From Petunia secreta (lineage: Eukaryota; Streptophyta; Magnoliopsida; Solanales; Solanaceae), in contig JARKIP010000011.1 in assembly GCA_029990175.1 (NCBI GenBank), positions 2,728,001 through 2,792,000 of the forward strand: a stretch of 64,000 bases of DNA. Direction: 5' to 3'. Positions within the stretch are counted from its first letter, which is position 1. Each line of letters begins with the position of its first letter. Under the pieces are notes generated by a model that was not told the DNA's origin, did not search any database, and worked only from the letters and a program-made list of their open reading frames with translations. Of the stretch, positions 19,870-32,435 are shown piece after piece. The position numbers and the translations under genes are program-made.

Positions 19870-22037
19870 AGAATTGTCCTTTTGAGGTGAATAACGTTCC
19901 AGTTGTTTGGGACAGTTGAGCCGTCTGGTCGTGCTAAGCAATAAGATCCTTGCCGACTGATGCGACTACCTTGTAGGGGCCTTCCCAATTAGGCCCTAGC
20001 ATCCCTGAATTTGCTTCTTGCGTGTTTTGGGATACTTTCCTTAGTACAAAATCTCCAACCTGGAAACTTCGTACGCGCAGTCCCCAATTGTAATATTGTT
20101 CAATTCGTTCCTTCTGGGTGAATACTGGTATGAGGGCTAGTTCCCTTCGCTCTTCGAGGAAATCGAACTCCTCGGAGAGATTGACGGAGTTGAACTCTTC
20201 AGTGGCATGTGCATACCGTAGGCTGGGCTCTCCGATTTCGACTGGGATTAAGGCATCTGCTCCGTATACTAATGAGTAAGGTGTCTCTCACGTACTCATC
20301 TTTATCGTCGTGCGATAAGCCCATAGCACACCGGGCAGCTCCTCTACGCAACATCCATTGGCCTGCTCGAGGCGCTTTTTGAGAGATTCGACGATAATTT
20401 TGTTTGTAGATTCTGCTGGTCCATTGGCAACCGGATGGTATAGAGAAGAAGTAATCCTCTTAATGTGTAAGTCATCGAGGAACCTAGTCACTTTCTGGCC
20501 GATGAATTGTGGGCCGTTGTCCATGACTATTTCCGTAGGTGCTCCAAAGCGACACACGATATATAGCCAAAGGAAGTCAATGACCTCCGTTTGTCGTATC
20601 TTTGCGTATTCTGCCGCTTCGACCCATTTGGTGAAGTAATCGGTGATGATCAACAAGAAACATACTCCTCTTGGCGCGGCGGGGAGATGACCAACTATAT
20701 CCATTCCCCATTTCATGAATGGCCACGGGGAGATTATTGAGTAGAGCGGTTCTGTCGGTTGATGAAGAAGATGTGCGAACCTCTGAAATTTGTCGCATTT
20801 TTTGACAAACTCATTCGTGTCCTTCTCCATCTTATTCCAATAGTACTCTGTGCGAATCAACTTGTGTGCTAATGCCTTGCCTCCGGAATGATAACCGCAA
20901 CAGCCTTCATGGACTTCTCGCATCACGTTGTTGATTTGATTTGGACCTAGACATTTCGCGAGAGGCCCTGCAAATATTTTGCGGTAGAGATCGCCGTTGA
21001 TGAATGTGTACCGTGCAGCTTTTATTCTGAGTTTGCGAGCAGTTTTCGCATCATTGGGCAGAGTTCCATGGAGAATGTAGTTCGTGATTTCATTCCGCCA
21101 GTCCCAAGTTGCGTTGATGGCGTTAACTTCGAACTTTTCTCGATCTATGGTCGTGTAGAGGAGTTGAACGACAGCTGAGGAGCTGACCGCCCCCATTTCC
21201 GCTACTGATCCCAGATTTGCGAGAGCATCTGCCTAATGGTTCTCTTCCTTTGGGATTTGGAGTGCCTCCCATTCGTCAAACTAGGCCAAGAGTTCTTTCA
21301 CACGGGCAAGGTACACTTGCATTCTGGATTCTCGTGCACTGAATCCTTCGGTCACCTGGTTGACTACCAGTTGAGAATCACTCTTAAGTTTGATGATGTT
21401 TGCTCCACAGCTTCGAGCTAACTCCAATCCTGCATATCCGGCCTCATTGTTAGTAATAAACGGGCACTTGATGGCCTGCCTGACGGTCTCTCCGGATGGG
21501 GTGATAAGAACCAGTCCAAGACCGGACCCTTTGATACTCGAGGAGCCATCAGTGTACAGGGTCCATGCGCCAGGGGCCTGCCCAGCATATTGAATGGCGT
21601 CCTTTTCTGCCTCGAGATATATATTAGCGCTAAAATCCGCTACGAAGTCTGCTAGGGCTTGTGACTTTATTGCTACCCTAGGCTGATAGGTAATATCGAA
21701 TTCACATAGTTCTATAGCCCATTTAACTAACCTTCCCAAAAATTCGGGCTTATGCAAGACATTGCGCAATGGAAAGGTTGTAACAACAACTATCGAATGA
21801 CCTTGAAAATAAGGGCATAACTTGCGGGCAACAGTTACTAGTGCTAAAGCCAACTTCTCCAAGGGTTGATAGCGTGTTTCTGCGTCAATTAGAGCTTTGG
21901 TAATGTAATAGATAGGAAGCTGTTTACCTTTTTCTTCTCGAACCAGAACGACGCTTACCGAGGATTCTGACACTGCCAGATAAATCAACAACTGCTCCTC
22001 GTGTTGAGGTGTAGAGAGCAGTAGTGGATTGGACAGA
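19870..22037 (-). pseudogene. Tat-lineage Ty3 pol relic (reverse transcriptase end, RNase H, second RNase H, integrase)
   Basis: From 22037 leftwards: the end of reverse transcriptase and its RNase H (SVSVVLVREE, ALIDAETRYQPLEKLALALV); then a second archaeal-type RNase H (WTLYTDGSSSIKGSG, TNNEAGY, LKSDSQLVVNQ), the hallmark of the Tat lineage; then integrase with an HHCC-type zinc region, core residues in GMDIVGH, VMDNGPQF and AESTNK, and a C-terminal GPNWEGPYKV followed by NWNVIHLKR. One zinc ligand is lost (CDKF where CDKC is usual). In-frame stops lie at about 21279, 21231 and 20289, and a frameshift near 19950. The 5' side is cut at 22037 by another LTR, so gag, protease and most of reverse transcriptase are missing. 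It is non-functional. Confidence 0.85.
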
Positions 22038-24560
22038 TGTTGACACCCAATTTTGTCTCGAAAAATATTAATTAATGTTAATTATCTAAATAAAAGTTAA
22101 TTTCAAAATTTTAAAAGTGAATTAATGAAATGTGAAAGAAAGGCTGAGTTTTGCAAAGCATAGCTCAATTCCAGGCTACCTGTGCAAACCTTTCAATTTC
22201 CAATTTAACTTAAAAAGGGGCTGCATATGCAAACCGTTCCCATTCCAGCCTATCCCATGCAAACAATACATATACATGTTATACTCCCTTTACCCATTTC
22301 AGTTTCCCTAACCCGAAACTCGTTTTCCCCTTATCAGGAACCCTAGACCCCAAAACCTGTCGTCACCTTCTCCATTTCCCTTTCCGGCAACACCCAAACC
22401 CGTTCCCCTACTTTCCTTGTCACCCAAACATGGTAATTGTCCCCTTTATCCGACCCCTTTCGATTCTCCCCAAAATCGAGACCCCACAGTGTTAAAATCC
22501 AATCCACACCGTATATTTCTACTCCTTTTCATCATCAATGGCTTGGATAGAGAACAAACAAGTGTTTTGAATTCAAAATCGGAGGTAAAAGGATATATTC
22601 GATTATTTTCCTTTTCTTTTATGATTTTCTATTCAAAATTCTTGTAAAAAAGGGTTAAAATCTGACCGTTAAGCAAGGTATGTAAAGGGTATCATTGTCT
22701 TTTCATTTTTAGTCGAAACCCTAGAATTTTGCCTATATATATTCATATACCTGAGCAGCTAAAGGGGGGGGGGGTTCTATTTTTTAGGTGGTTGAAAAAA
22801 ACGGCAGCATAACATACCAAGATTTTCCCTCAGTTTTTTTTGTTAAATAAATATATACATAGCTTCACGGTTCCTGGTTTTGTTTGGGTTCATTTTTGTC
22901 GTCTTATTGTTTAAATTATCGCATCGCTTCGAGTCGTGTTTTTCAGCTTAAGCTCAGTTCGCTGCTCCAAAACGGGTGAAAATCCCAATTTTTTTGCTTT
23001 GTTTTCTTTGTCTTTATATCAGTTTGAGCAACATGTGATTAGTATAGCATAGTTCTATAAACCCTCGTTGTTATGAAAACTGAAGTAGAAGCTTTGTAAA
23101 GTTAAGTAGAATAAATGTTTGATCGTTTGCAAGTAAAAAAAATGGAAGCTTTTGTGCTAGAATGTGAAAGCTAAATAAAGTACTACTCTTCCCTTTTGAA
23201 AATGTATGCTTGTTCTTTGTTTCAAAAAATCTTTTAGATGTGAAATGGTTAAAATTAGCATAAATGTTGTCCCCGAAATGTATGTGTGCAGTTTATGAGC
23301 AAATGTATATGCATGTTTGTTCCACTGGTATGTTGCATATTTGTGATTGTGCAGTTTGTTAGGTGGGAAAAGAAGGAGGTTTTTGAGAGATAGTTTGGTT
23401 GTTTTGGAGGCTGCGTGTGTCCAGAGAGTAGTGCAGTTTCAAAATGGTGTTAAGGGCCTGTGAAGTGGGAGTTCTGGTTCTTGTTGGGTTCTGTAAGTAT
23501 GTGGGAGCATTGCAGGCAAAGGTCAGGGAGTTTCTCAGGTAGTTAAGGGAGTTGTTCCTGGTAGTAAGGATGTTAGGTGTTGTTAAGCAGCAGCAGAGGT
23601 ATGTTTATGAAGTTTTTAGTAGTTTGTTTCTTAGTTCAGGTCTAGGTTCTTGGTTCTGGATGCTTGAAGGTTGTTTCAGGTAGGAGTTAGGAGTTTCAGG
23701 GAGGAGAATAGGGAGTAGCAGGCTGATGTTGGATGTTTGGAGTTGGATCTGGCTTAGCTTTGTCCTTTGTGAGTATATGCAGGTGCTTCTTGTTAGATTC
23801 TAGTTGTTCGAGGGAGTTTATGTGAGAGTTGGTGTTTTGCAGCAGTAGTAGAGATGCTAGGGAGTTTTAAGGAGCAGGGTTGCTTTTCTTGTGTCTGTGA
23901 GGGGTTGTATTTTTCAGCAGCATTCAGGTTATGTAATATGAAGTTTTAGGGTCCATGTGATGGTGCAGGTTGAGAGGGGCTCCAGTTTTGTGATTGTCCA
24001 GGTTCTAGGAAGTTTGTGTAGGGATGTATTGTGAGGATGTGCAGCTGCAGGTTCTATTGGTTGCAGGAAGGCAGTGAGAATGTTGGTGGTTTCTAGTTTT
24101 AATAGGTCTGAAGTAGTGTAGGTGTATGTGCGGCCAAAGTGTTCTTGTGTCCGGGGTTGAGTGCGTGTGTGCAAGTAGAAGAGGTCTGCGAAGAGGTGGG
24201 TGTGTCTGTATTTGTGAAGTCAGTAGCAACAGCTTGGTGCTTCTTTGTTTTATGTTAGATTAGATGTAGGTGCTGGTGTTCTGTTTTCTAGTAGAAGAAA
24301 GTAGAGTGTTTCCTGTTTGCTCGTGTTTTCTGTAAATGTGGTAGAAGGTTGTTTCCCTGTTTTCTCAGTCAATTCCCAGGTCTTAGTATGTCTTTGAGCC
24401 TCCCAGTTAAGCTTCTTAAGTTTCTAGCCGCAGTTTATTTTGAAGAATATCTAGAGCTGTCCAAGCAAGTCTCTTTTCACATTTATGTCCTGTTGTTTAA
24501 GCCTTAAGGCACCAAGTCCTAAAATTTCTTCCCTATCTGTGCTGACTGTTTGTATTTGAG
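22038..24560 (+). mobile_element. Truncated LTR of a large-LTR Ogre/Tat-type relative
   Basis: It starts TGTTGACACCCAATTTTGTC, the same first 20 bases as the 4122-bp LTRs of the GAGGG element (25374, 47775), but diverges soon after. It keeps a related middle (ATCGCATCGCTTCGAGTCGT near 22920). It abuts the Tat pol relic with no polypurine tract, so this is the left edge of an insertion. Its right part stops near 24560 where Tekay/Del-like sequence begins. No coding region is visible; it includes a G11 run near 22765. Confidence 0.6.
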
Positions 24561-24565
24561 TTCTT

Positions 24566-24784
24566 AGCTAACTTGGTTCGATGTTTTTTCTAGATTCGTG
24601 GAAAATTTCCTTTCGCAAAGCAAGCGAGACGAAAAGAGTCGCCAATTTGAGTGGATTGGATAGGGTAGCTTGTCGAATTTTAGAATATGAGATTAAATCC
24701 TTTAGGATGGCTGGATATGCACTAGAACTAGTCCATGAACCTTTCGAGAATGTTCAAATATTTATTAGTGACCTTTCTCCTTGA
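24566..24784 (+). pseudogene. Inverted gag fragment of the Tekay/Del-like family
   Basis: The plus strand from 24581 translates to a Gag segment (ASETKRVANLSGLDRVACRI and on to LVHEPFENVQIFISDLSP) that matches the minus-strand gag relic around 9590-9790. Its orientation is opposite to the rest of this element copy (24785-25373 and 51902-54413, minus strand). A small inversion has therefore occurred, with a breakpoint at 24784/24785. It is too short to be functional. Confidence 0.6.
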
Positions 24785-25373
24785 TCCACCAATACAAGGC
24801 TGGACCCCTGGAACTGGAAAGCAGAATAATCAACACCATACCACTCGATATAATCAAGAGCCTGAAGGATACACTGACATCATTTTAATTTAAAAAACTT
24901 ACACATGGATTATTTGATGCATGGTGTAAGAACATCAGAAGGTTCAACTGGGTAGAATCATGCAGCCTCTCCAGACACTCAGACCGAGCCATTACTCGGG
25001 CTAGCTAACCAGCCAGAATAACACGAGCCACAACATATGCTGCCTCCGAAACATAATTTACTGGGGCAACATCAGGAACTGGAACAGGAGCAGCCTGAGA
25101 CCGAACGTCTCCATATGCGGCAACCTGATAAGCTTCCTAGCGAATAATAAGTTATTGCGGTATCTGCGTTGCCAAGATTCTCGTAAAAGCATCATAGAGA
25201 GCAAAGGGAACCACAAGGCCCTGCTCCCTTGCCCATCGCGAGCTCGTACAACTGGGGCCTGCGCAACTGGATCGTCAGCACGATAAACAACTCTCGGGGC
25301 TTGAGTAGCTCTAGCTCCAGGCTAGACTACTTCGTCCTGAACTCCTACCGTTTGCTGATTTGACGCACGAGGG
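24785..25373 (-). mobile_element. Interior fragment of a second Tekay/Del-like element (left of nested insertion)
   Basis: The sequence parallels 9830-10405 of the first copy (for example AATCAACACCATACC and CTTGCCCATCGCGAGCTC). At 25369-25373 it ends in GAGGG, and the same element resumes after the nested insertion at 51902. On the minus strand it is the gag leader and N-terminal gag region, but stops leave no usable frame. Confidence 0.7.
25369..25373. repeat. Target site duplication GAGGG (left)
   Basis: GAGGG occurs immediately before the 5' LTR and again at 51897-51901 after the 3' LTR. The uninterrupted site is visible in the paralogous copy at 10401-10405. Confidence 0.9.
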
Positions 25374-28300
25374 TGTTGACACCCAATTTTGTCCCGGAGA
25401 TTTTAAATTAAATGTGTAATTATTTTAAAATTTTAAAAGCTAAAAGGTCATTAATTAATTTCAAAATAAAGGCCAAAATTGTTTCTAAGCTAAAATCAGG
25501 CTTATTTGGGCAACCCCCCTTAATTCCCCTCACTTATTCCCAAGAGGGGGCTAATTTCGCAATAATCCCTGATTTCAGCTTACCTTTGTAAATATACATA
25601 TACAATACACACACTCCTCCTCATCTTAGTTCATTACCCCCGACCCAATTCCCTTTCCCCAACCCGTTTTCTCTCAAGCTCGACCCGCGACTGATTTCAA
25701 CTTCGAATCCATCCAAATTCGTGTACTCGCTGGCCCCCCCGCGACCCCACTTCAAAACCCAGCTGTGGAGATAGTACAATCAAGAGTTGTATCACAGTCG
25801 TCCATTTCAAAAGCGAGAATTCGTCCTAGCCGTGGATCGATCTCAACGGCTCTTTCCCTTTGAGATAAGGATGTGTATGGTACGACCCTTGAAGGATTGG
25901 ACAAAAGACACCCTTATCTTAGAGGTAAAAGGTCGAAATTAGATCCAAGTTTTGGAATATTTTCGAGCAGTCTGAAACCCTAGCCTAGCAGGTATATATA
26001 TTCCTTATTTTGTTCATTTAAAAAGGTTCTGGAGGTCATATTTTTAAGGAGGCAGAAAACACATAAAAATGGCATCATATACACTTTAAACTTTTTCTTT
26101 ATTTTTTTTAAGTTCAAGAAGTATTGCTGCTGTTTTTGGCAAATTAGTTTTGTTTATCGCTTCGTGTTCGAGTCGTCGCGCTTGTTTTGAGTGGTATCGC
26201 TTCGGATCTTCGCCCCTTTTCACTGCGCCGCAAGAGGTAATAACCTCGCTTTAACTTTATTATTATTTAGTTGTGCTTGTGAGTTGTTAGTTAAACTTCT
26301 AGTCTTAATTAGAATCACTTATGAAGTTTGGTTAGTATCTCATGCTTGGCTTGTTAGCTGTTACGTCATTTGGAGGGAACCTTGACATATATCGGATTCG
26401 GATCCTTCACTATTTTGTATGTTTAGTTATTGTATACACAAATTCTCTCGTTATGAAATATGTGTAGAAATCTGGTCTTGATAGTGTTAGCATTAAAATG
26501 TACTCTTTAGGATATCTGTCGAAAATGTGTTTGAATCTGTATGAAATATTATTTGTGAGAGCTTGTGTCGACTATTAAAAAGTGCAACCTTTATTCATAT
26601 TATGTATTGTTTGAGGAGCATCAGGTGTTAGATCTTGATGGATCCTTCTCTAGCTTGAAAAGCTGTTAAAAGGAGAGAGCCATGAATATAATTTCAGTTT
26701 TCCAACCTTGACCTTTTGAACGATTATAATGTCCCCTGGTAAAATGCAAGAGAATGTTTGAGGTTGCATAGGCTAGATTCATTGAAAGGTAATTATGTTG
26801 CTGCTATTAAGATAAGTTGTTATCTTCTAAAGCTAGTTTCCTGCCAAAGTTTAATGTTATTTGGCTTGAGTACTTTGGGCCACCTGTTAGTTTAAAACAT
26901 AGCCAGGAGTAAAATTTTCAGTTTCTTTTTAGTTTCCTTATGGCACTTGTATCCAAAGCAGCCCTTAGTTTCTCTGTTTTTTTCAATTCTATCTTCCTGT
27001 TGTCTTTTCTTGGATTGAATTAGTTCTTAAATTCCCTTCAGCTCTCCCTTTGTTTTCTTTAGTTAATTTTTTTTTTAGTTTGTAGCCTGTTCTGTTTAAG
27101 TGCTTCTGGTATGCAAATTGTAGTCTATTTTTTGGCTATATCTTCTTAAAATCAGTTTGGTGTAATTCTCGGATATTGGTCTTCTTGATTAGTTCTTTGT
27201 TCAGGGGCTGTTTGTGGTGGCTTGTAAGTGTGTAGGTGTTTGTTTCATTAGTTCGAAGAAGGTCTTGAGTGTTTGTTGTCGTAAGATGATATTGAAACTG
27301 TTTCTTGTGTTAGAAAGGGTTCAGGGATGTTCTCTGTTTCTGTGAAATGTAGATGTGTGATTTGTTGAGTTAGTTCAGGCAGGGGAATAGATTCAGTGAT
27401 ATAGTTATGTTGTCAGGTGTAGTCTAGGGCAGTGAGGGAGTAGTAGAGGCAGGGAGAGTCGTTTGTAGGGTGTGCAGGTGGTTTTAAAGTCTTGTGTAGG
27501 TGAATAGGAGTAGCCTTGGTTAAGAAAGAATTGTTCCAGGTTCTTGGTTGCTGCCTCTATCTTAGGTGAATCCTGTGAGATTGTAGCAGGGAGTATGTCA
27601 GGAGTTGAGTAAGTTGAAAGTGGAGTCTGCTGTGGTGTTTGTTGGCAGTAGGGGTTCCTGTCTGGTGGTCTTAGAAGTCGTTCCAGTTTTTCTTGTTTCC
27701 ATCCAGCTTCTAGGTGGGATGTTCCGTTGAGTTGAAAATCAGTAAAGTTTAAGCTTCAGCCTATATATTATGTCTTTTACTAATCGTTAATACCTTGGAG
27801 CCCAGAACACTCTCTGAATGGTTGTGCTATCTAGCTTAGGCCTTATGTCGATTATTTTAAGAGACAAATAAAAAGATTTAATAAACCAAATATTTGCGGG
27901 TATAAACCTTCTGTAAAACTCCAGTACTAGAGTTGAGAGTATAATTGGAAATAATTGGTTAGCTTCATTTGCATAGGGGTGGTAGGATCGACTTTGATGT
28001 GTCTTTTGGTTATATGCCAAGATTACTTATTTTGTTTCTTTTTGGCCCTATCGAAGTCATTTTTTTTAAAATTTTAACTTGTTGCTTCTTTACTTAAAAT
28101 TGCTTGCCTATTTGTTTAATTTCTTTCATCATGTTTAAACACGTATTAATTCTTATCTTATTTTTCTGTGTCATGTACACTTCCTTGGGAACGAGTTGAA
28201 TCAAACTCAAATTGGGACGGCTATTTGCATTAGAGTTATTGCATCTCGGGTTCAAGTTTTCTGAGAAGTGAATGAAAACTCGTAAACGGGGACGGCTATT

Positions 28301-29495
28301 TGCATTAGAGTTATTGCATCTCGGGTTCAAGTTTTCTGAGAAGTGAATGAAAACTCGTAAACGGGGACGGCTACATGCATTCAGAGTTATTTGGTCTGCT
28401 TCGCATTTTCGGGACTTGATATCCCCGAAAATGTAAAAGAAATGAATGAAAATCGCAAAGTCCAAGGCTCAATGATTGAGTTTGCGCTTCCGGGTTCTAT
28501 CTTCTAAACTCCTTCTTTCCCGTCCCCTTTAGAAAAGCATGTTTTAGGAACCCTGTAGAATAGAAATGGTATTTGAATTGTGAATAATTATTGTAAATTA
28601 CTTAAATTATTTTTTATATTAATGCTTTGTATCATTTCTTTGCGAATCGCCAATTAATTTATGGATGTTTAGAATCATTTGTCAATTAATGAGTGCAAAT
28701 AAAACTCGATTAAAATCGTACCTTCGTCATAATTTGCATTTGAATTATTTATATTAAATATTCAATTATTTATTTATCTAATCTAATTCATTTATTTAGT
28801 TAATCAATTAAATTTTAATCCTTTATTTATTATGTACTTAATCTAATTTATTTAATTTCAATTAATCATTTATTATTCATTTACTCCTTTATTTAATTAA
28901 AGTTGATAAGTATTCATTTATTTAATTAAGTTATTTATTTGCTTATTTATTTATCTATTTATTCAATCAATTAATTAATCCTTTATTATTATCCAATTAT
29001 TTATCTAGTTTGTTTTATTTAATTATCTAACTTCATTTAACCTTTACTTATTCTATTAATTAATCAATTGATCATTATTTCATTATCCATTTAATTAATC
29101 TTAAATTGAGTCATTTATTTATCTAAGTATCGGCATAATTAAAATCTTGTCTTATTTATATTTATTCCTATCATCTTTATTTAAAATTAACTTTATATAC
29201 TTATTATCCTTAACAAATTCGTGAAAATCGCCGGATTAACCGCTTTTAGCGGATTTTCGAAAGTGCTCCCACAAGGGACCTTCTTTCGAATTTAATAGAA
29301 CCACTTACTCGGAATCTCTGATTTTAATTTAATTTTATTTAATTAAAGAATAAATTGCATTCATTAGTTAACTTAGGTTCCTAATAATCCTTAAATTAGG
29401 TGGCGACTCCAAAGAAACCCTTTGGAATCCCATTTTGTTGAAATATACCCGAAACCTATCTTTTCCTAAAGAAAGGGTAATTTTGGGGTTCAACA
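25374..29495 (+). mobile_element. 5' LTR (4122 bp) of the GAGGG element
   Basis: It starts TGTTGACACC and ends GGGGTTCAACA. It contains TATATATA at about 25993 as a possible promoter element, a 75-bp tandem duplication at 28214-28363, and an AT-rich TTATTTATTTA block at about 28735-29215. The short reading frames in it are not genes. Confidence 0.9.
28214..28363. repeat. 75-bp tandem duplication in the 5' LTR
   Basis: Copies start at 28214 and 28289, and a third diverged partial copy follows at 28364. The same array is at 50615-50764 in the 3' LTR, so it predates the insertion. Confidence 0.9.
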
Positions 29496-29497
29496 GC

Positions 29498-29519
29498 GTG
29501 GCGACTTCACTGGGGATAC
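29498..29519 (+). other. Primer binding site of the GAGGG element
   Basis: GTGGCGACTTCACTGGGGAT lies two bases after the LTR end, and it resembles the PBS at 152-170. This is the usual Ogre/Tat position and type. Confidence 0.6.
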
Positions 29520-31605
29520 GCAAATGGTTCTAACCAAAAGGCTTTCACGAATTTGTTTGTTTGTATTGTTTGAGTTGTACGCCGATACTAGTATGCATAG
29601 CTTATTTTATTATTGCGTTTGTATGTTGAAATTGGCATGATTATATCTACTGTTTATTTGCGAGCATGCTTAGTTAATTTAATTGATTGCTGCGTGTCAC
29701 GAAAGCATGTCACTACACCCGCTTTGTGCACATATAAACTGGCATTCCGTTCATACTTTCCCCACTCCTGGGAACCTCTTGCATTCTCACTCAAATATCC
29801 GCGAGGTGTGTGCATACGCACCCGCAATTTCTTCCACTAAAGAACCCTTTGACGAGTTGGTGTACCGGCGGATTGTCGTGGGAGTTATTCGACCACGAAG
29901 CCGCCTGCCACTCACCTGTTAGCCTCAATCTTAACCCACTCTTAGACGGAGTTTTAAGAGCATGCATGCATTTACACCTTAGTCTGGACCCGGTCCTTGG
30001 TACCGCCTCCATAGTTAGGAAACCACCCTTACGTCAGCGGGTTTTTAAAAACCGAACGGCAATGCATATTATGTGCTATGTGATGACGAATCCTCAGTCC
30101 TAACCAAGTTTTGAGCAAAATCAGATTTAGATTTTTGTCTCCTATGTTGTCTTTTAGGTCAGAAAATGGAGGAATTTAGCAGAATTGAGATCATAATGCA
30201 GATTTTTGTGAACAAGGCAGAATTGCAGTCCGGGGGAAGTTAGGCAGATTTGGTTGGTTTGTGTTTTGGAGATGGCCTGGTGTAGTGAGATCTAAGAGGC
30301 GAAGCCCCTGGCGTCTTTAAAAGGATCAGTGGGGTCCCTCTCGTGAATGGCTTTGCGTGTGTGCAGGCCCATGTTGACTAACCAGCTGCAAATTCTTATG
30401 GAATGAAGTATGCTTGTCGCATACTAGGAGAGTGAAGCCCCTATGTCTATAACGACCAACGGGGTCCCTCCTTGAAGACCAGTGCGGTCTTGGCTACCTA
30501 GGAAACTGAGAGGCTTGATTAAAGCCGAGGACCAGTGAGGAGCCCTATGAACAAGGTCTGTGAGCCTTGCAAAACCTAGGAAGCTGAGAGGCCTGTCTAA
30601 AGCTGAGGACCAGTGAGGTTTTATTTTGAAAGGCCAATTGGCGTCTTTCATGATTTGCAGTCTGGTATTACGAAGGTAGTTGGAAATCTCACCCCGGATG
30701 CTGTAAAATAGTTGGGAGTTGTGCTTGGAGGAGCGTTGATGTTTGCAAAAGGTATAGAGGTTTGTTTCGGGTTTTAGGCATTCGGGTTTTAAAATTTTGT
30801 GCAGATGTTGTGGAGAGCATGAGTTGTGTTGGAATTTTGAGTTGGCACCAACTTTGGGAAGATAGTTGGGATAACAGAACTGCAGTGTTGAGGCGGAGAG
30901 CTGATTGTTATCGATTATTGTTATTATTTATCACTTACTCTAAATCTGAATTGCTCAAAACTGGCGTGAACTATTTTTTCGTTACCACTTGTTTGCGCGT
31001 CTTAGGCCCACCTCTGGCACAAAGAGGCACCTTACAGGGTAGGACGCGTTTGCATTTTATTTACGCCCAATTACTTGTGTTTGCCACATATCAAATTACT
31101 GTCTAACATGCGATTGCTTGCTAATATGTGTTGCTTGCTTGAAATTTGTTGGCACTAATTATGTTATGATTGAATTTCGGCGGTATGGTAAGATTAACGT
31201 TATGTTACTTCAACTTATCTTTTGTAAAGTTAACCGCTTTTTGAAGTCATTCATCTATCATCTGAATTCATGCATACCATTATTTTAAAACGGCTTTCAA
31301 ATAGTATTTTGTTTATCTTAAACCCCAGTCTTGTCATTTTGCAAAATATTGTTTAGCGTCATATTTAAAGTATTCACAAGTATGTTTTCCTTTTGAAAAT
31401 AACTTCAGAGTTAAACAAGTGTTTTCGCATCTGGTTTGCTTTAACAAAATGAGTGCCTTGCTCTAAATTTTGGGTCTTTTCAGTACGGTCTCAATTTATC
31501 CATTTTGGAATAAGTTGACCCGTCAATTTCATCTTTAATAAATTTTTATTAAATTCGGTATGCATTGCTAAAGGGTTAATTATTTGAACATCAAGATCAG
31601 GACCT
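29520..31605 (+). other. 2.1 kb untranslated leader of the GAGGG element
   Basis: This is a long leader between PBS and the first gag, as in Ogre-type elements. It contains an imperfect 78-bp duplication (30498 and 30576, CTAGGAARCTGAGAGG). Short frames around 29613-30103 and 30762-31106 have no recognisable domain. Confidence 0.5.
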
Positions 31606-32435
31606 ATGGCTCGTCAAATTGCTGTGATTGACTTGACTGGAAATGATGGATCCCACCAAGACAAGGTTAACAAGGTTGAAGCAACTGTAGCAAGTTGGGA
31701 AAAGAGACTTGATAGCCTTACTGAATTGGTTGTCACGCTCATGGATGCTCGCAACCCAGTGCGAAATGTGTCAAGCCCAGGACCAAGTGCTCCTGTTGCT
31801 CCTATCTATACTGTTGCACCTCTTACAATGCAAGTAACTCCAGCATTTGAGTGTGATGCTCAACAGTTCCCTAATTTGCATGCATTCCTGTTGGAAAAGG
31901 AATTTGGTGGCTTCTCAAAGACGAGCAATGAGAAAAGCAACGGGGAAGGGCTTCCTAGGGTTGAAGAGAGCAATGTCACAATGATAGATGAGAATGCTCT
32001 AACATCTCAAGCAGAAAAAGAAAATGTGAATGTTCTTGGCGTGGTTGATCCACCAGTGTATCATGGGATAGGAAATCCTCATGATCATTTGAAAGCATTC
32101 ACTGATTGGGTGGCAATATTTGGAAAAAGCAATGGAATCAAGTTGAAGTTATTTGTTAAGACGCTCGCAGGGCCGGCTTTAATGTGGTTTGCACTACAAG
32201 ACCTTGGAAAGCGATTCACATGGGATGACTTAGCTCGTAACTTTGTCAAGCAGTACGAACTCCCGAACCTAACCTTTGCAAGGGGCAATCCACTGAAAAG
32301 AAAATCTGTAGAGCTTCAAGAAGGGTCGGTTGCAATAATTGCTGACAAGAGAAAGTGTGAATTGGTTGAGGCACAGTCCAAAGACAAAGGAAAAGCTGTC
32401 ATGTCAAAACCTTTGCCAGTCATAGCAGGGGAACC
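31606..32435 (+). CDS. Gag-1 of the GAGGG element, 5' part (split by Sirevirus)
   Basis: It opens at an ATG after a long leader. Residues 1-60 contain a short coiled coil; residues about 145-230 form a capsid-like core (VVDPPVYHGIGNPHDHLKAF, WFALQDLGKRFTWDDLARNF). The frame is interrupted after GAACC, where the Sirevirus 5' LTR begins. The remainder lies at 43035-43409 in the matching frame. Without the insertion the gene would be a single uninterrupted frame of about 399 codons, so it was intact when hit. A chance continuation into the LTR adds only a few residues before a stop. Gag packages the element RNA into particles. Confidence 0.7.
32431..32435. repeat. Target site duplication GAACC (left)
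   Basis: GAACC precedes the Sirevirus 5' LTR and is repeated at 43035-43039 after the 3' LTR. Confidence 0.95.

Noticed and set aside
22038..24560. A complete solo LTR
   Set aside because: Only the left terminus is recognisable. No CA end or target duplication could be found before the Tekay/Del-like sequence begins, so it is called truncated.
28094..28465. 123-codon frame with repeated RVFIHFSENLNPRCNNSNANSRP
   Set aside because: It is produced by the 75-bp tandem duplication in the LTR, and the same frame recurs in the other LTR at 50438-50866.
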